Below, in pieces: positions 42,810 to 51,899 of a DNA stretch of 64,000 nt. The notes beneath the pieces were generated by a model, which worked only from the letters and a program-made list of their open reading frames with translations, was not told where the DNA came from and made no database searches. The stretch lies in NCBI GenBank assembly GCA_002714465.1, contig PAXL01000036.1:120323-184322 (forward strand). Reading direction: 5' to 3'. Origin of the DNA: Gemmatimonadota bacterium (GTDB lineage Bacteria > Latescibacterota > UBA2968). Within the stretch, counting starts at the first letter, position 1, and the number at the start of each line of letters is the position of its first letter. A program made the position numbers and the translations under genes.

Positions 42810-43664
42810 ATGGCTTTTGGGAGTGGTGATTTCGTTTATGAAGTCGAGGAGAACTGGTGGACGCTCCCGGACGGATGGTCGTTCGGTTGGATCCCGGCCG
42901 TGGCCGTGGATTCGAAGGATCGTGTCCACGTCTACTCCCGGAGTGAGCACCCGATGGTCGTGTTCGACATCGACGGCAACTTTGTGACCTCGTGGGGCGA
43001 GGACATCCTTAAGGATGCGCACGGTATCTACATCGACGGGGATGACAACATCTACTGTGTCGAGCGCGAGACGCACTGTATGCGGAAGTTCACGAACGAC
43101 GGCGAGCTGATGATGACCCTGGGCAATCCCGATAAGGTGGGAGCGGCCGGTGAGCCTTTCAACCTGCCGACCGACATCGCCTTCGATTCTTCGGGTGACA
43201 TGTATCTGACAGACGGGTATGGAAATGCTAGGGTTCACAAGTACACGGCAGATGGCGAACTTATCAAGTCGTGGGGTGAGCCCGGTAATGCGCCGGGACA
43301 GTTCGAACTGCCGCACTGTGTACGCGTCGACAAGCACGATCGCCTGTTGGTGGCCGATCGATCGAACAACCGGATCCAGTTCTTCGATACCGAAGGAAAC
43401 TATCTTCACGAGTGGGACGGCCTCCACGAGCCGGATACGATCTACATCGATGACGACATCGTGTATATCGCCGAGCTAAAGCAGCGTGTGAGTATCTGGA
43501 CGCTGGAAGGGACAAAGTTGACCGAGTGGGGCAGTGGTGTTGAGAGCGAGAAACCGGGTGAGTTCGTGAAGTGTCCGCACGGGATCTGGTTGGACAGTAA
43601 GGGCGATCTGTATGTGAGCGAAGTACAAGCGGATGCGCGGCTGCAGAAATTCGTGAGGCAGTAA
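42810..43664 (+). CDS. NHL-repeat beta-propeller protein
   Basis: A 284-residue propeller of five to six NHL repeats: 'IPAVAVDSKDRVHVYSRSEHPMVVFDIDGNFVTSWG', 'AHGIYIDGDDNIYCVERETHCMRKFTNDGELMMTLG', 'PTDIAFDSSGDMYLTDGYGNARVHKYTADGELIKSWG', and further copies to the end. The pattern is close to the peptidylamidoglycolate-lyase-like NHL proteins common in Planctomycetes and Poribacteria/Latescibacteria. There is no signal peptide, so it is probably cytoplasmic. The FAD oxidoreductase follows after 51 bases that include a GTCCGC/GCGGAC stem. Catalytic role unknown. Confidence 0.85.
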   Translation: MAFGSGDFVYEVEENWWTLPDGWSFGWIPAVAVDSKDRVHVYSRSEHPMVVFDIDGNFVTSWGEDILKDAHGIYIDGDDNIYCVERETHCMRKFTNDGELMMTLGNPDKVGAAGEPFNLPTDIAFDSSGDMYLTDGYGNARVHKYTADGELIKSWGEPGNAPGQFELPHCVRVDKHDRLLVADRSNNRIQFFDTEGNYLHEWDGLHEPDTIYIDDDIVYIAELKQRVSIWTLEGTKLTEWGSGVESEKPGEFVKCPHGIWLDSKGDLYVSEVQADARLQKFVRQ

Positions 43665-43715
43665 AAAAGTCCGCAGTCAGATAGGCAAGCGGACAACCTT
43701 GGGAAGCGTGGCTGA

Positions 43716-45020
43716 ATGGATACGCATCGCGAACAGTCTAGGGATATCCCTGTTGTAGATGAGACGGATGTCGTGGTCTGCGGTGGCGGGCCGGCTGGGG
43801 TTGCTGCGGCGATCGCTTGCGCACGACAGGGCATCAGGACGCGGTTGATCGAGCTGCACGGGTGTCTGGGTGGGGTGTGGACGACCGGGGCGCTCAGTTG
43901 GATCATCGATTCGGCGAATAAACCCGGTCTGATGGCAGAAATCACGGCTCGTCTCGATCAACGCGATGCTCGCAGGCTTCGACAGGAGGGCGGGAAGAAC
44001 TACGCCTACGACGTCGAGGAGATGAAGCTGCTGCTGGACGAGATGTGTCTGGAGGCCGGCGTCGAGGTGCGAACGCATACGCGCGTCGTGGCGGCTGCTC
44101 GGGACACCGGGAATCGGCTGTCGGTCGTGATCACCGAGTCGAAAGCCGGTCGGGAAGCCTGGCACGCAAAAGTCTTCATTGATGCGACCGGCGACGGGGA
44201 TCTGGGTGCGCTGGCGGGATGTGGGTTCGATATGGGGCACCCCGAGACGGGAGCCGTCCAGCCGATGAGCTTGATGGCGCTCGTTGCCGGCATCCGTTTC
44301 GATGAAGTCGAGTCGTATGTGGGCGGGTCGATGGCTGAACCCAAACAACGGCTCGGTACGCTGATGACCGAGATCGGTGTAGCTCCCTCATACGGGAATC
44401 CGACCCTGTTCCGGATCCGGGACGATCTGTTGGCATTGATGTCGAACCACCAGTATGGCGTGACGTGCGACGATGCAGACGAGATTACTGCCGCGACGAT
44501 CAGGGGGCGTAGAGAGGTTCATGCGCAGGTCGAGGCACTCCGCAAGCTCGGCGGCATCTGGACAGAGATGCGCGTGGTATCGACGGGGGCGCAGATAGGT
44601 GTTCGTGAGGGGCGACGTATACACGGAAGATACGAGGTGACGGGACAGGATCTTCTGGAGGGTGCCCGGTTCGAGGATGCGGTATGCCGGGTGACCATGG
44701 GGATCGATGTGCATTCGACGGATCTGTCGAAGACGAAAATAGTCGAAGCGAGGCCGCACCGTTCTCAGCCTTACGATATTCCGCTCCGCGCGCTGATCGC
44801 GAAGGATGTGGATGGCTTGCTGATGGCGGGGAGGTGTATCAGCGGTGACTTCATCGCCCATTCGAGCTATCGTGTAACGGGGAACGCCGTGGCGATGGGG
44901 CAGGCGGCGGGCATATGCGCCGCTCGTGCAGTACTGTGTGACCTGCTGCCCCACGAGGTGGCGTGGGGCGACGTGAAGAATTCGCTGGATGTGCTGAACC
45001 AGTTCGCGGCGATGGTCTAG
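43716..45020 (+). CDS. FAD-dependent oxidoreductase (FAD_oxidored / PF12831-like)
   Basis: A 434-residue flavoprotein. 'TDVVVCGGGPAGVAAAIACARQGIRTRLIE' is the FAD loop, followed by 'GCLGGVWTTGALSW', typical of the glucose-inhibited-division-like FAD_oxidored family. 'KVFIDATGDGDLGALAGCGFDMG' is the second FAD contact and 'IPLRALIAKDVDGLLMAGRCISGDFIAHSSYRVTGNAVAMGQAAGICAARAV' the C-terminal FAD/substrate region. This family is frequent beside sugar-acid, sulfatase and phytanoyl-dioxygenase genes in environmental FCB/PVC bacteria; the substrate is unknown. The GNAT gene begins one base after its stop. Confidence 0.88.
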   Translation: MDTHREQSRDIPVVDETDVVVCGGGPAGVAAAIACARQGIRTRLIELHGCLGGVWTTGALSWIIDSANKPGLMAEITARLDQRDARRLRQEGGKNYAYDVEEMKLLLDEMCLEAGVEVRTHTRVVAAARDTGNRLSVVITESKAGREAWHAKVFIDATGDGDLGALAGCGFDMGHPETGAVQPMSLMALVAGIRFDEVESYVGGSMAEPKQRLGTLMTEIGVAPSYGNPTLFRIRDDLLALMSNHQYGVTCDDADEITAATIRGRREVHAQVEALRKLGGIWTEMRVVSTGAQIGVREGRRIHGRYEVTGQDLLEGARFEDAVCRVTMGIDVHSTDLSKTKIVEARPHRSQPYDIPLRALIAKDVDGLLMAGRCISGDFIAHSSYRVTGNAVAMGQAAGICAARAVLCDLLPHEVAWGDVKNSLDVLNQFAAMV

Positions 45021-45021
45021 C

Positions 45022-45939
45022 GTGACGATCCGATCGATGAGCGACTCGGACTGGTCGGCGGTGGCCGAGCTGATTCACGTGTCGACCAACGCCTACTACA
45101 CGTCGCACGGAATGGGGGCGATTTTCGGCGGAGAACCGGAAGTGACCACCCGTCTATTCTGCGAAGTCTACGAGGACCTGGATCCGGGCTGCTGTCTGGT
45201 TGCGGAGCACCCGGATACTGGACGGTTGTTGGGGTCCTGTTTCTACCACCCGAGAGGCACACACATTTCACTCGGGATCATGAACGTCCATCCCAGCTAC
45301 TTCGGTCAGGGCGTGGCCCGCAGGCTGTTGAGCGAGATCACGTCGAGGGCGGATAAGGCGGGGAAGCCGACGAGGCTGGTTTCCAGCGCACTGAACCTGG
45401 ATTCCTTCTCACTCTATTCGCGCGCCGGCTTTGTGCCTCACACGACCTTCCAGGACATTCTGGTGACCGTACCCGAAGAAGGACTCGATGTGCCCTTGAG
45501 GGATGGTGTGCGGAATGCGACGCTTGACGATCTGGCTGCAGTCGTAGCTTTGGAGGAGCAGGTCGCGGGGATCCGAAGGGAAGGGGACTGGGCCTACTTT
45601 ATCGAGAATGCTCGTGGGATATGGCACGTCTCGGTGGCGATTGGTTCATTAGGCAACGTCGAGGGTGTGTTAGCCTCCGTAGGCCATCCCGGCAGCAGAG
45701 TTGTCGGGCCGGGTGTCATGCGGAACGAACGAACGGCGATCGACCTGGCGGCGGCGGAACTCGATCACCACCGTGGGCAAACGGTGCTTCTTCTGGTGCC
45801 CGCACTTGCGAGGGACGTTCTGGGATCAGTGTACACGTGGGGAGGCCGAAACTGCGAGATTCACTTTGCACAGTGTCGTGGTAAATACGCTCCGTTTCAG
45901 GGCGTGGTAATGCCGACGTTTATGCCGGAGACGGGATGA
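45022..45939 (+). CDS. GNAT-family N-acetyltransferase, two-domain
   Basis: A 305-residue protein starting at GTG 45022. The N-terminal GNAT domain has 'IRSMSDSDWSAVAELIHVS', then 'LGIMNVHPSYFGQGVARRLLSEITSRADKAG' with the acetyl-CoA-binding [RQ]-x-x-G-x-[AG] loop as 'GQGVAR', then 'NLDSFSLYSRAGFVP'. A second GNAT-like domain begins near residue 160 ('VRNATLDDLAAVVALEEQVAG') but lacks a clear acetyl-CoA loop. The substrate is unknown. The four-base overlap with the UbiA gene places it in the same transcript. Confidence 0.82.
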   Translation: MTIRSMSDSDWSAVAELIHVSTNAYYTSHGMGAIFGGEPEVTTRLFCEVYEDLDPGCCLVAEHPDTGRLLGSCFYHPRGTHISLGIMNVHPSYFGQGVARRLLSEITSRADKAGKPTRLVSSALNLDSFSLYSRAGFVPHTTFQDILVTVPEEGLDVPLRDGVRNATLDDLAAVVALEEQVAGIRREGDWAYFIENARGIWHVSVAIGSLGNVEGVLASVGHPGSRVVGPGVMRNERTAIDLAAAELDHHRGQTVLLLVPALARDVLGSVYTWGGRNCEIHFAQCRGKYAPFQGVVMPTFMPETG

Positions 45940-46793
45940 TTGATCGATTTTTGACATACGGTAGGATGATCAAATTCTCCCACAGCATCTTTGCACTTCC
46001 TTTTGCACTCAGTGGTGTCGTTCTGGCGTCCAGCCATTCGGAGATCACCCTCGAAACTGTCTTGTGGGTGATCGTCGCGATGGTGGGTGCGCGAAGCGCC
46101 GCAATGGGTTTCAACCGCTGGGCGGACCGAAAAATGGACGCAGAGAACCCTCGAACGGCAAACCGTGAGCTTCCGACCGGGCAGATCTCGTCCGTTGCAG
46201 TCCTGACTTTTATCGCTATATCGTCGGCCGTCCTGGTCTATTCCGCCTACCGTCTGAATCCGTTGTGCTTTGCCCTGTCACCCGTCACGTTGGGGATAGT
46301 GTTCTTCTACTCGCTCACAAAGCGGTTTACCTGGGCGACACAGCTCTTCCTTGGTCTTGCCCTCTCCATCGCGCCTATTGGCGCCTGGATCGCGGTTACT
46401 GGACGGCTAGACCTCGAGATTCTCGTTCTAGGAGGCGCGGTTCTGCTGTGGGTTGCCGGATTCGACATTATCTACGCGACCGTTGATATAGAGTTCGATC
46501 GGCAGTACGGTGCCTATTCGATTCCACAGCGATTTGGGATCCCTAAGGCGCTCTGGGTCTCTCGTGCGCTTCACCTGATCTCCTTTGCGGCCATGCTGAT
46601 GGTCGGAACAGTCTTCGATCTTGGATGGATCTACTACTTGGGCATTTCGGGAATCGGTGGACTCCTTATCTATGAGCATTGTCTGGTTCGGCCAGATGAC
46701 CTTTCGAAGGCGGGTATCGCGTTCATGAACCTCAATGCGGCAATCAGTGTTGCCTACTTCGTGTTCACTGCAGTCGATGTGCTTTCTGGGTAA
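45936..46793 (+). CDS. UbiA-family polyprenyltransferase, probably MqnP
   Basis: A 285-residue integral membrane prenyltransferase with about eight helices. The first Asp-rich motif is 'GFNRWADRKMDAENPRTANRELPTGQIS' and the second 'YATVDIEFDRQYGAYSIPQRFG', both typical of 4-hydroxybenzoate octaprenyltransferase-like enzymes. The [N/D]PRTA[N/R]RxLPxG form and the neighbouring UbiX gene match the MqnP/MqnM genes of the futalosine menaquinone pathway, but ubiquinone synthesis cannot be excluded from sequence alone. It overlaps the GNAT gene. Confidence 0.88.
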   Translation: MIDRFLTYGRMIKFSHSIFALPFALSGVVLASSHSEITLETVLWVIVAMVGARSAAMGFNRWADRKMDAENPRTANRELPTGQISSVAVLTFIAISSAVLVYSAYRLNPLCFALSPVTLGIVFFYSLTKRFTWATQLFLGLALSIAPIGAWIAVTGRLDLEILVLGGAVLLWVAGFDIIYATVDIEFDRQYGAYSIPQRFGIPKALWVSRALHLISFAAMLMVGTVFDLGWIYYLGISGIGGLLIYEHCLVRPDDLSKAGIAFMNLNAAISVAYFVFTAVDVLSG

Positions 46794-46797
46794 TTCT

Positions 46798-47394
46798 ATG
46801 GCTGATCGGCTAACACTCGCTGTCACCGGAGCAAGCGGCGCTATTTACGCGACGCGGACGCTGCGTGGACTTTTGATTACAGGGCTGCAAGTTGACTTGG
46901 TGGTGTCCGAAACGGGTTGGATGCTTCTGAGAGATGAAACCGGCTTTCACGGGAACCGTGGCGAATTCGCAAGTTACGTTGAAGAGCTGTTCGGGGGAGA
47001 GGGCCGGGTCCAACTACATCAGGCAGGTGACTTCGCGGCACCGATCGCGAGCGGATCCGTTCAGTCCCGCGGGATGGTCATCGTGCCGTGTGCGATGAAG
47101 TATCTCGCCGGTGTAGCGAACGGATCCTCCAGCAACCTTATTGAACGAGCAGCCGACGTGACCCTGAAGGAGCGACGACCGCTTGTGATCGTCCCGAGAG
47201 AGACGCCTATGAATCTGGTGCATCTGCGGAACCAGGTGTCGGCGGCAGAAGCGGGTGCGACGATCTTGCCCGCGAACCCGGCGTTCTACCAGAAGCCGGA
47301 GACGTTCGAAGACCTGGCAGACTTCATTGCAGGCCGAATCCTGAGCATCTTCGGACTGGAGCACAGTCTGTATCCGACTTGGAAAGGAGAGTAG
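46798..47394 (+). CDS. ubiX: UbiX-family flavin prenyltransferase
   Basis: A 198-residue Rossmann-like enzyme that makes prenylated FMN for UbiD-type decarboxylases. 'LAVTGASGAIYATRTLRGL' is the FMN/dimethylallyl-phosphate site, 'APIASGSVQSRGMVIVPCAMKYLAGVANGSSSNLIERAADVTLKERRPLVIVPRETPMNLVHLRNQ' is the family signature. ATG 46798 follows the UbiA stop by four bases. A UbiD partner is not in the window. It likely serves quinone synthesis with the adjacent prenyltransferase. Confidence 0.93.
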   Translation: MADRLTLAVTGASGAIYATRTLRGLLITGLQVDLVVSETGWMLLRDETGFHGNRGEFASYVEELFGGEGRVQLHQAGDFAAPIASGSVQSRGMVIVPCAMKYLAGVANGSSSNLIERAADVTLKERRPLVIVPRETPMNLVHLRNQVSAAEAGATILPANPAFYQKPETFEDLADFIAGRILSIFGLEHSLYPTWKGE

Positions 47395-47482
47395 CCGCCC
47401 CGCCCGAGAAGGGGAGCGTGAGACCCTTCGATAGGGCTTGACGCCTTTACCTAATGAGGGGAGGGCGATCTGGAGAAAAGAC

Positions 47483-47517
47483 AAGCGGTCCGTATCTGTC
47501 GCGGATACAGGCCGCTT
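47483..47517 (-). terminator. Terminator between ubiX and the DUF1501 gene (convergent)
   Basis: AAGCGGTC(C)GTATC pairs with GATAC(A)GGCCGCTT around a 7-base loop. On the minus strand the stem is followed by GTCTTTTCTC, fitting termination of the DUF1501 transcript 21 bases after its stop. It may also act on ubiX. Confidence 0.65.
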
Positions 47518-47538
47518 CTGTGTACTTGTAGCGAAGGC

Positions 47539-48999
47539 CTAGGAGGAGCGGCGGCCGAAGGCTCTCGCAAATGCAAGAAAGTCGCTGAAGCCTGTCTGGC
47601 CGTCCTGATCGAGGTCGTAGCGGGTGTCCCCGCGTTTGAAGCCGTCAACGAACTTGAGGAAGTCCTGAAAGTCCACGACGCCGTCGTTGTTGAAGTCGGA
47701 TTCGTTCGTTCGGATGGGGTGGATGATTGGCAGCATCGTTGTGCTTCCTAGGGCCCGACCGGCTTGTGATGCGCTAGGAAGAATCCCGGTCAAGACCTGA
47801 TCGGGAATTTCGAACCACTGGCTGAGTATGGACGCGTAGACTTGTCGGAAGTCGTAGCTGTGGTAGAAATCCCCCCGATCATCTGTATTCGAGAAGTCGG
47901 GGTCTTCGCCCAAGATGCCAGCCTGCAGGTGGGGTCCGAATAGGAACACGGGGGCTGAGGTGCCGTGGTCTGTGCCGGCGCTTCCATTCTCTTTGACGCG
48001 TCTTCCGAACTCGGAGATCGTCATGCCCAGCACACGATCCTCGTGACCAAGCGCAGATATGTCGCGCTGAAACGCAAGAATCGCTTCTCCCAGGTCGCTC
48101 ATCAGGCTCTCGTGACGACTCAGCTGGTTCGAGTGGGTATCATAGCCACGTTGTGAGACGAGATACACTCGAGACTCCATGCCGCCGTCGATCAGGCGCG
48201 CGATCAACGCCAGCTGTGAAGCAAGTGTCGAATCAGGATACTCGACCTTGTTGCTCCCCTTCTCACCGGCGGTTCTCAATTCGCCGGCATACTGGATTGA
48301 TTCGCGGTTGACCTGACGCACAAAGTCGAGTTCGTAACCCGCGGGCGTCGGGATCTGGTTGGAGTCAATGATCTGGTTACCAAGGTTGACGAGCGACGAG
48401 AATTCCCGTGGGTCCCGCAACGCGATGCCCATGCCGCCCCCCTTGCCGATCAGGGCCAAGGACAGGACAGGACCGATATCGATCGCAAGAGGATGCCTCG
48501 AGAGTGTGTTTGGGAAGTCCGGATTGACCGCATCGAGGTAGCGCCCCAGCCAGCCCGTCGTTAGGAATTCGTCGGACTCCGATCCGGTCATCCAGATGTC
48601 GGTCGAGCGGAAGTGAGATCGATCTGGATTCGGGTATCCGACTCCCTGGATGGTTAGAAACTTCCCCTCCTCGTGTAGCTGGTGGAATCCGCCCAGATTC
48701 GGGTGGAATCCGTGCTCGTCGTCGAGCTTGTTGCGCCTCACTTCGTTGGCCTGGATCCCGAGGATCGGGCGAGCTTGATAGTAGTGATCGTTCTGGTAGT
48801 GGATGAGCGTGTTCAGCCCATCGTTGCCGCCATCCAGACGTACGATCACGAGCACGCGGTCCGTGTTCGACAGAGCTGTTGCCGCCATCGGACCGACGGT
48901 AGTTCCTTGGCTGTACGCTCTCGCAAGAAATCCACCAAGCGCAATCGATGCCCCCGCGGCCTTACCGCTTCGCTTCAGGAATTTCCTTCTGGAGATCAT
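47539..48999 (-). CDS. DUF1501 protein with Tat signal and dockerin-like tail
   Basis: A 486-residue protein. 'ISRRKFLKRSGKAAGASIALGGFLARAYS' is a twin-arginine export signal. The DUF1501 domain (sulfatase/alkaline-phosphatase-like fold) has 'VLVIVRLDGGNDGLNTLI', 'GGFHQLHEEGKFLTIQGVGYPNPDRSHF', 'GYDTHSNQLSRHESLMSDLGEAILAFQRDI' and 'TISEFGRRVKENGSAGTDHGTSAPVFLFG'. Residues about 430-486 hold two EF-hand-like repeats, 'DFNNDGVVDFQDFLKFVDGF' and 'DLDQDGQTGFSDFLAFARAFG', matching the tail of the protease at 39.5-42 kb. It pairs with DUF1800 (9-base gap), as usual for these families. Biochemical role unknown. Confidence 0.9.
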   Translation of the reverse strand: MISRRKFLKRSGKAAGASIALGGFLARAYSQGTTVGPMAATALSNTDRVLVIVRLDGGNDGLNTLIHYQNDHYYQARPILGIQANEVRRNKLDDEHGFHPNLGGFHQLHEEGKFLTIQGVGYPNPDRSHFRSTDIWMTGSESDEFLTTGWLGRYLDAVNPDFPNTLSRHPLAIDIGPVLSLALIGKGGGMGIALRDPREFSSLVNLGNQIIDSNQIPTPAGYELDFVRQVNRESIQYAGELRTAGEKGSNKVEYPDSTLASQLALIARLIDGGMESRVYLVSQRGYDTHSNQLSRHESLMSDLGEAILAFQRDISALGHEDRVLGMTISEFGRRVKENGSAGTDHGTSAPVFLFGPHLQAGILGEDPDFSNTDDRGDFYHSYDFRQVYASILSQWFEIPDQVLTGILPSASQAGRALGSTTMLPIIHPIRTNESDFNNDGVVDFQDFLKFVDGFKRGDTRYDLDQDGQTGFSDFLAFARAFGRRSS

Positions 49000-49008
49000 T
49001 CGCTTCCT

Positions 49009-50481
49009 CTATCCAAGCTGGTATTCCGGCAGTTCCAGGATCAATTTCAGCAGGTTGGAAATTCTCCGTTCCGCTCCTCGGGCATCCGGGTTCCAGTCAT
49101 AGACCTCCGCACCCTCGAGCAGAACGGAGAGAAACATCTCTTCGCGTTCTGCATCAACCGCAAAGGGTGTCATACACTGTCCCATCGAACGAACGAGGCT
49201 GATTGCATCCCACGGATTCGAGAATTTCTTTATGTAGGCGACAGGATCGATGGGCGACATGCTGTAATAGTTTCGCCCGACGAAGTGAGACTTTCCGTCC
49301 ACGAGTTTATCGGTGTGGAGATGCCGTTTCGGTAATGTGTTTGTGCTTATCCAAGCGCGATAGCCCTGCCATCCGGCTACATTCGGTGGATCTAACAGCT
49401 TCTGTCCGAGCTCATCTGCTTGATCAACGAGAAATTGAGCTGTCACATTCTCGTTTTCACCAACCTTCATTCCGAGAGATCTCGCCGTCCCTGCGGTCAG
49501 ATCAATAGGGCTCTTGAGCTTGGAGCCAATCGTTGTGTGGTCGAAGAAATGCTCGCTCAGGAGGAGCGTTTCGATCACCGGCTTGAGCTCGTAGTCATTG
49601 TCTCTGAGGATCTGGGCAAGATGGCTGACGACGGTCTCATCAGGGTAGTGGTAGACAAACTCCTGATATAATTTACGGCAGATGAAGGTGGCTGTGACAG
49701 GCTGTTCGAATATGATGTTGGTTATCCCAAGGTCATTCCAGTTACCGGTTCTTCGTAAGAAGGTCTTCTGTCCCTTGTCCTGTCGGTCGACCTTGAGGCG
49801 GGATCGCCTTCCATCTACTACCCAACCTGTCAGCGCTCGAGACGCCTCCCCGACATCCTGCTCTGTGTAATTTCCAACGCCCATCGTGAATAGCTCCATC
49901 AGTTCACGCGCGTAGTTTTCGTTCGGTCGTCCAACACGGTTCAGGCGCCCGTCTAGGTAATAGAGCATAGCCGGGTCGGTGTTCATTGAGAGGACCAGAC
50001 CTTTGAAGTTCCCCAAAGCACTTTGTCTGAAAGTGGTGTTCTGCCGGAACATCAGCTGCGGCTTTTTGACGTCCACTGCCTGTGTGGCAAAGTGGTCGTG
50101 CCAGAATAGTACCATCTTCTCTGTCAACGATATGGCTTGGTTGGCTATCAACGTCATCCACCAGCGACGCGTTTCATCTACGCGCTGACGCTCAATCTTG
50201 CGCTCCGCGGAATTTGGCCGCACAAATGGGTCCTCGTTGACCCATGTGTAGTCAGGCGGGTCTGGCAGTCGCTGGGGGGCTAGGAGCTCTTCGACCACAG
50301 CCTCAGGTGAACTCCGGACAGCTGAATCGATCTCTGTAGGCGTCGGTCCGAAGATTGTGCGTCTCAGCAAGTGGGTGGCTCTGACTTCATTCCACGGTCT
50401 AGTGTCCGTCGGCACATAGCGCTCTAGTCCGGCCGGGCTTCTTGTCAGCTTTGGGGCAACAATAGGAGTAGAATCAAGCAT
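49009..50481 (-). CDS. DUF1800 protein
   Basis: A 490-residue protein with the DUF1800 layout: 'ATHLLRRTIFGPTPTEID', 'VDETRRWWMTLIANQAISLTEKMVLFWHDHFATQAVDVKKPQLMFRQNTTFRQSALGNFKGLVLSMNTDPAMLYYLDG', 'NENYARELMELFTMGVGNYTEQDVGEASRALTGW', and 'LLDPPNVAGWQGYRAWISTNTL'. No clear signal peptide is seen. It begins a two-gene operon with DUF1501; such pairs are abundant in Planctomycetes, FCB and related phyla, function unknown. It starts at ATG 50481. Confidence 0.88.
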   Translation of the reverse strand: MLDSTPIVAPKLTRSPAGLERYVPTDTRPWNEVRATHLLRRTIFGPTPTEIDSAVRSSPEAVVEELLAPQRLPDPPDYTWVNEDPFVRPNSAERKIERQRVDETRRWWMTLIANQAISLTEKMVLFWHDHFATQAVDVKKPQLMFRQNTTFRQSALGNFKGLVLSMNTDPAMLYYLDGRLNRVGRPNENYARELMELFTMGVGNYTEQDVGEASRALTGWVVDGRRSRLKVDRQDKGQKTFLRRTGNWNDLGITNIIFEQPVTATFICRKLYQEFVYHYPDETVVSHLAQILRDNDYELKPVIETLLLSEHFFDHTTIGSKLKSPIDLTAGTARSLGMKVGENENVTAQFLVDQADELGQKLLDPPNVAGWQGYRAWISTNTLPKRHLHTDKLVDGKSHFVGRNYYSMSPIDPVAYIKKFSNPWDAISLVRSMGQCMTPFAVDAEREEMFLSVLLEGAEVYDWNPDARGAERRISNLLKLILELPEYQLG

Positions 50482-50615
50482 GGTTTCCGGTGTATAAGGG
50501 GATCATTGTACCGCCCAGAAAAGTTAAATAAATAGGAAGTATAAACAATAAAGATGGGAAGAATCGGTGGGGAAAGTATGATGTTTTGTGGGTTAGTACG
50601 TTCGAAACGTGAGAG
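50482..50615 (-). promoter_or_regulatory. Upstream region of the DUF1800-DUF1501 operon, with a TACCGCCC box at 50509-50516
   Basis: On the minus strand this reads GGGCGGTACAAT, where the box overlaps a possible -10 (TACAAT); no good -35 hexamer is present. The box resembles those at aceE and PFOR. The rest is AT-rich without a gene. Confidence 0.3.
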
Positions 50616-50936
50616 CTAGCGAGAATGCTCGCTCATCACGCCCAGCAACTCTTTTTGGGTCGTCAGGTTGGTCTCAGCCGCCTCGACGACCGCTTTGTGG
50701 ATGTCGATCATACCTTGTTCGACAGCGTTGGCGGATTCAGACGACATGCCTTGATCGACGTTTAGCTGAATCTTGATCGAAAGACTGTCCTGCAGCTGAC
50801 TCAGCCTCCTACGCTCTTTTTCAAGGTCTTCCTTTGCACGGAGAACACGCTTCTCCTGCTGCGTCACGGACACGCCTGCCTCGTTTGTCTGACAAGCCGC
50901 GGCAAAAAACGTAGCAATCAGTAGAACGACGTTCAC
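50616..50936 (-). CDS. Small coiled-coil lipoprotein, 106 aa
   Basis: The start is GTG 50936: an AGGAGG ribosome site lies seven bases upstream and an in-frame TAA directly precedes. Residues 1-15 are a short hydrophobic leader ending in a lipobox-like 'FFAAAC' (Cys15), although it lacks a positive charge at the N terminus. Residues about 26-60 are a strong coiled coil ('QQEKRVLRAKEDLEKERRRLSQLQDSLSIK'). It is upstream of DUF1800 on the same strand but separated by 134 bases. The nearby pseudogene at 51900-52697 also encodes a secreted coiled-coil protein, so the two may be related in role. Family unknown. Confidence 0.65.
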   Translation of the reverse strand: MNVVLLIATFFAAACQTNEAGVSVTQQEKRVLRAKEDLEKERRRLSQLQDSLSIKIQLNVDQGMSSESANAVEQGMIDIHKAVVEAAETNLTTQKELLGVMSEHSR

Positions 50937-51023
50937 TCCTTATCCTCCTCGAGCAAGGTGAGCTGGCACTTCGCGATCTGATCCTCAGAATCGATCGAAT
51001 GCGTCTGTTAAGAAATAAGTGAA

Positions 51024-51881
51024 CTACTCCTCGACGAAATGACGATACAAAGGTCTGACTTCCTCCGGAAGTCCATCTAGTACCGATTTCTTTATGGGTG
51101 TAGATTCGTAGTTTTTGCCGCCTGTCTCGTTGACCATCGCGGTATGTTCGGGACGGCCGATCATAGTAGGATTCAGGTTCAGCCACCACGGAGCGTATCG
51201 TATGATCAACGCTACTCTCGACTCCTCGCTTTTGTTTTCGGCGACAGCGTGCCAGAGGCGACTGTCGTAGAGTAGAACGGATCCTGCAGGACCTGTCGCG
51301 TTGGTTTCTGTGGGGTACGCTGCTTCGTTGTCGAATCCCTGGATGTCGTTGCGCGACGGATTCTGCGTGGTGTTGTGGCTGCCTGGAATGATGAGAGTAC
51401 CGCCGTTCTCGGTGCCGAAATCGGTGAGCATCCAGATCGAGGACAGGTGAAAGGGGTAGTCCGGGTAGGGAGAAGGGACGTGCGAGGCGTTGGTTTGATT
51501 ATATGGCCAGTCCGCGTGCCAGTAGCCGCGCTCATTGCCGGGATGGTTGATGACTGCGTCCGTGCAAGAGATCCTGATGTGTGGTCCGTAAAAGGCTTCG
51601 ATCACGTCCAGAAGACCGCGATCCGCAAGGTAGGGTGCGAAGGATTGATCGTGGTTGATGACCTGCTTGAGCACGCCGACACCTATTGCCCCGATACGGT
51701 GACCTTTCGCCCGAGTCGCCTCTTGGCGGGCCCTCGATTCGGCATCGTGAGCCTGCTGGATCTCGATGACATTCTCTCGGATCTCGACGACTCGGTTCCC
51801 GGGTATGACATCATGGATGACGGTGTAGCCACTCATCTTGATTTGTTGGACCTGCTGAGCTGTCTCCACCCTTGTCCTCAC
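51024..51881 (-). CDS. Phytanoyl-CoA dioxygenase family protein (Fe(II)/2-oxoglutarate)
   Basis: A 285-residue PhyH-like oxygenase. The iron triad is His122-x-Asp124 in 'GYWHADWPYNQ' and His211 in 'DSRLWHAVAEN'; the 2-oxoglutarate Arg is in 'ESRVALIIRYAPWW'. 'GTENGGTLIIPGSHNTTQNP' is also typical. Such genes are numerous in sponge-associated and marine Poribacteria/Latescibacteria, and the substrate is rarely known. GTG 51881 gives the longest frame; an internal GTG at 51869 has a better ribosome site (GAGG). It is transcribed away from the pseudogene that begins 19 bases beyond its start. Confidence 0.88.
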   Translation of the reverse strand: MRTRVETAQQVQQIKMSGYTVIHDVIPGNRVVEIRENVIEIQQAHDAESRARQEATRAKGHRIGAIGVGVLKQVINHDQSFAPYLADRGLLDVIEAFYGPHIRISCTDAVINHPGNERGYWHADWPYNQTNASHVPSPYPDYPFHLSSIWMLTDFGTENGGTLIIPGSHNTTQNPSRNDIQGFDNEAAYPTETNATGPAGSVLLYDSRLWHAVAENKSEESRVALIIRYAPWWLNLNPTMIGRPEHTAMVNETGGKNYESTPIKKSVLDGLPEEVRPLYRHFVEE

Positions 51882-51899
51882 ATTGTAGAAAAGTGAGCC

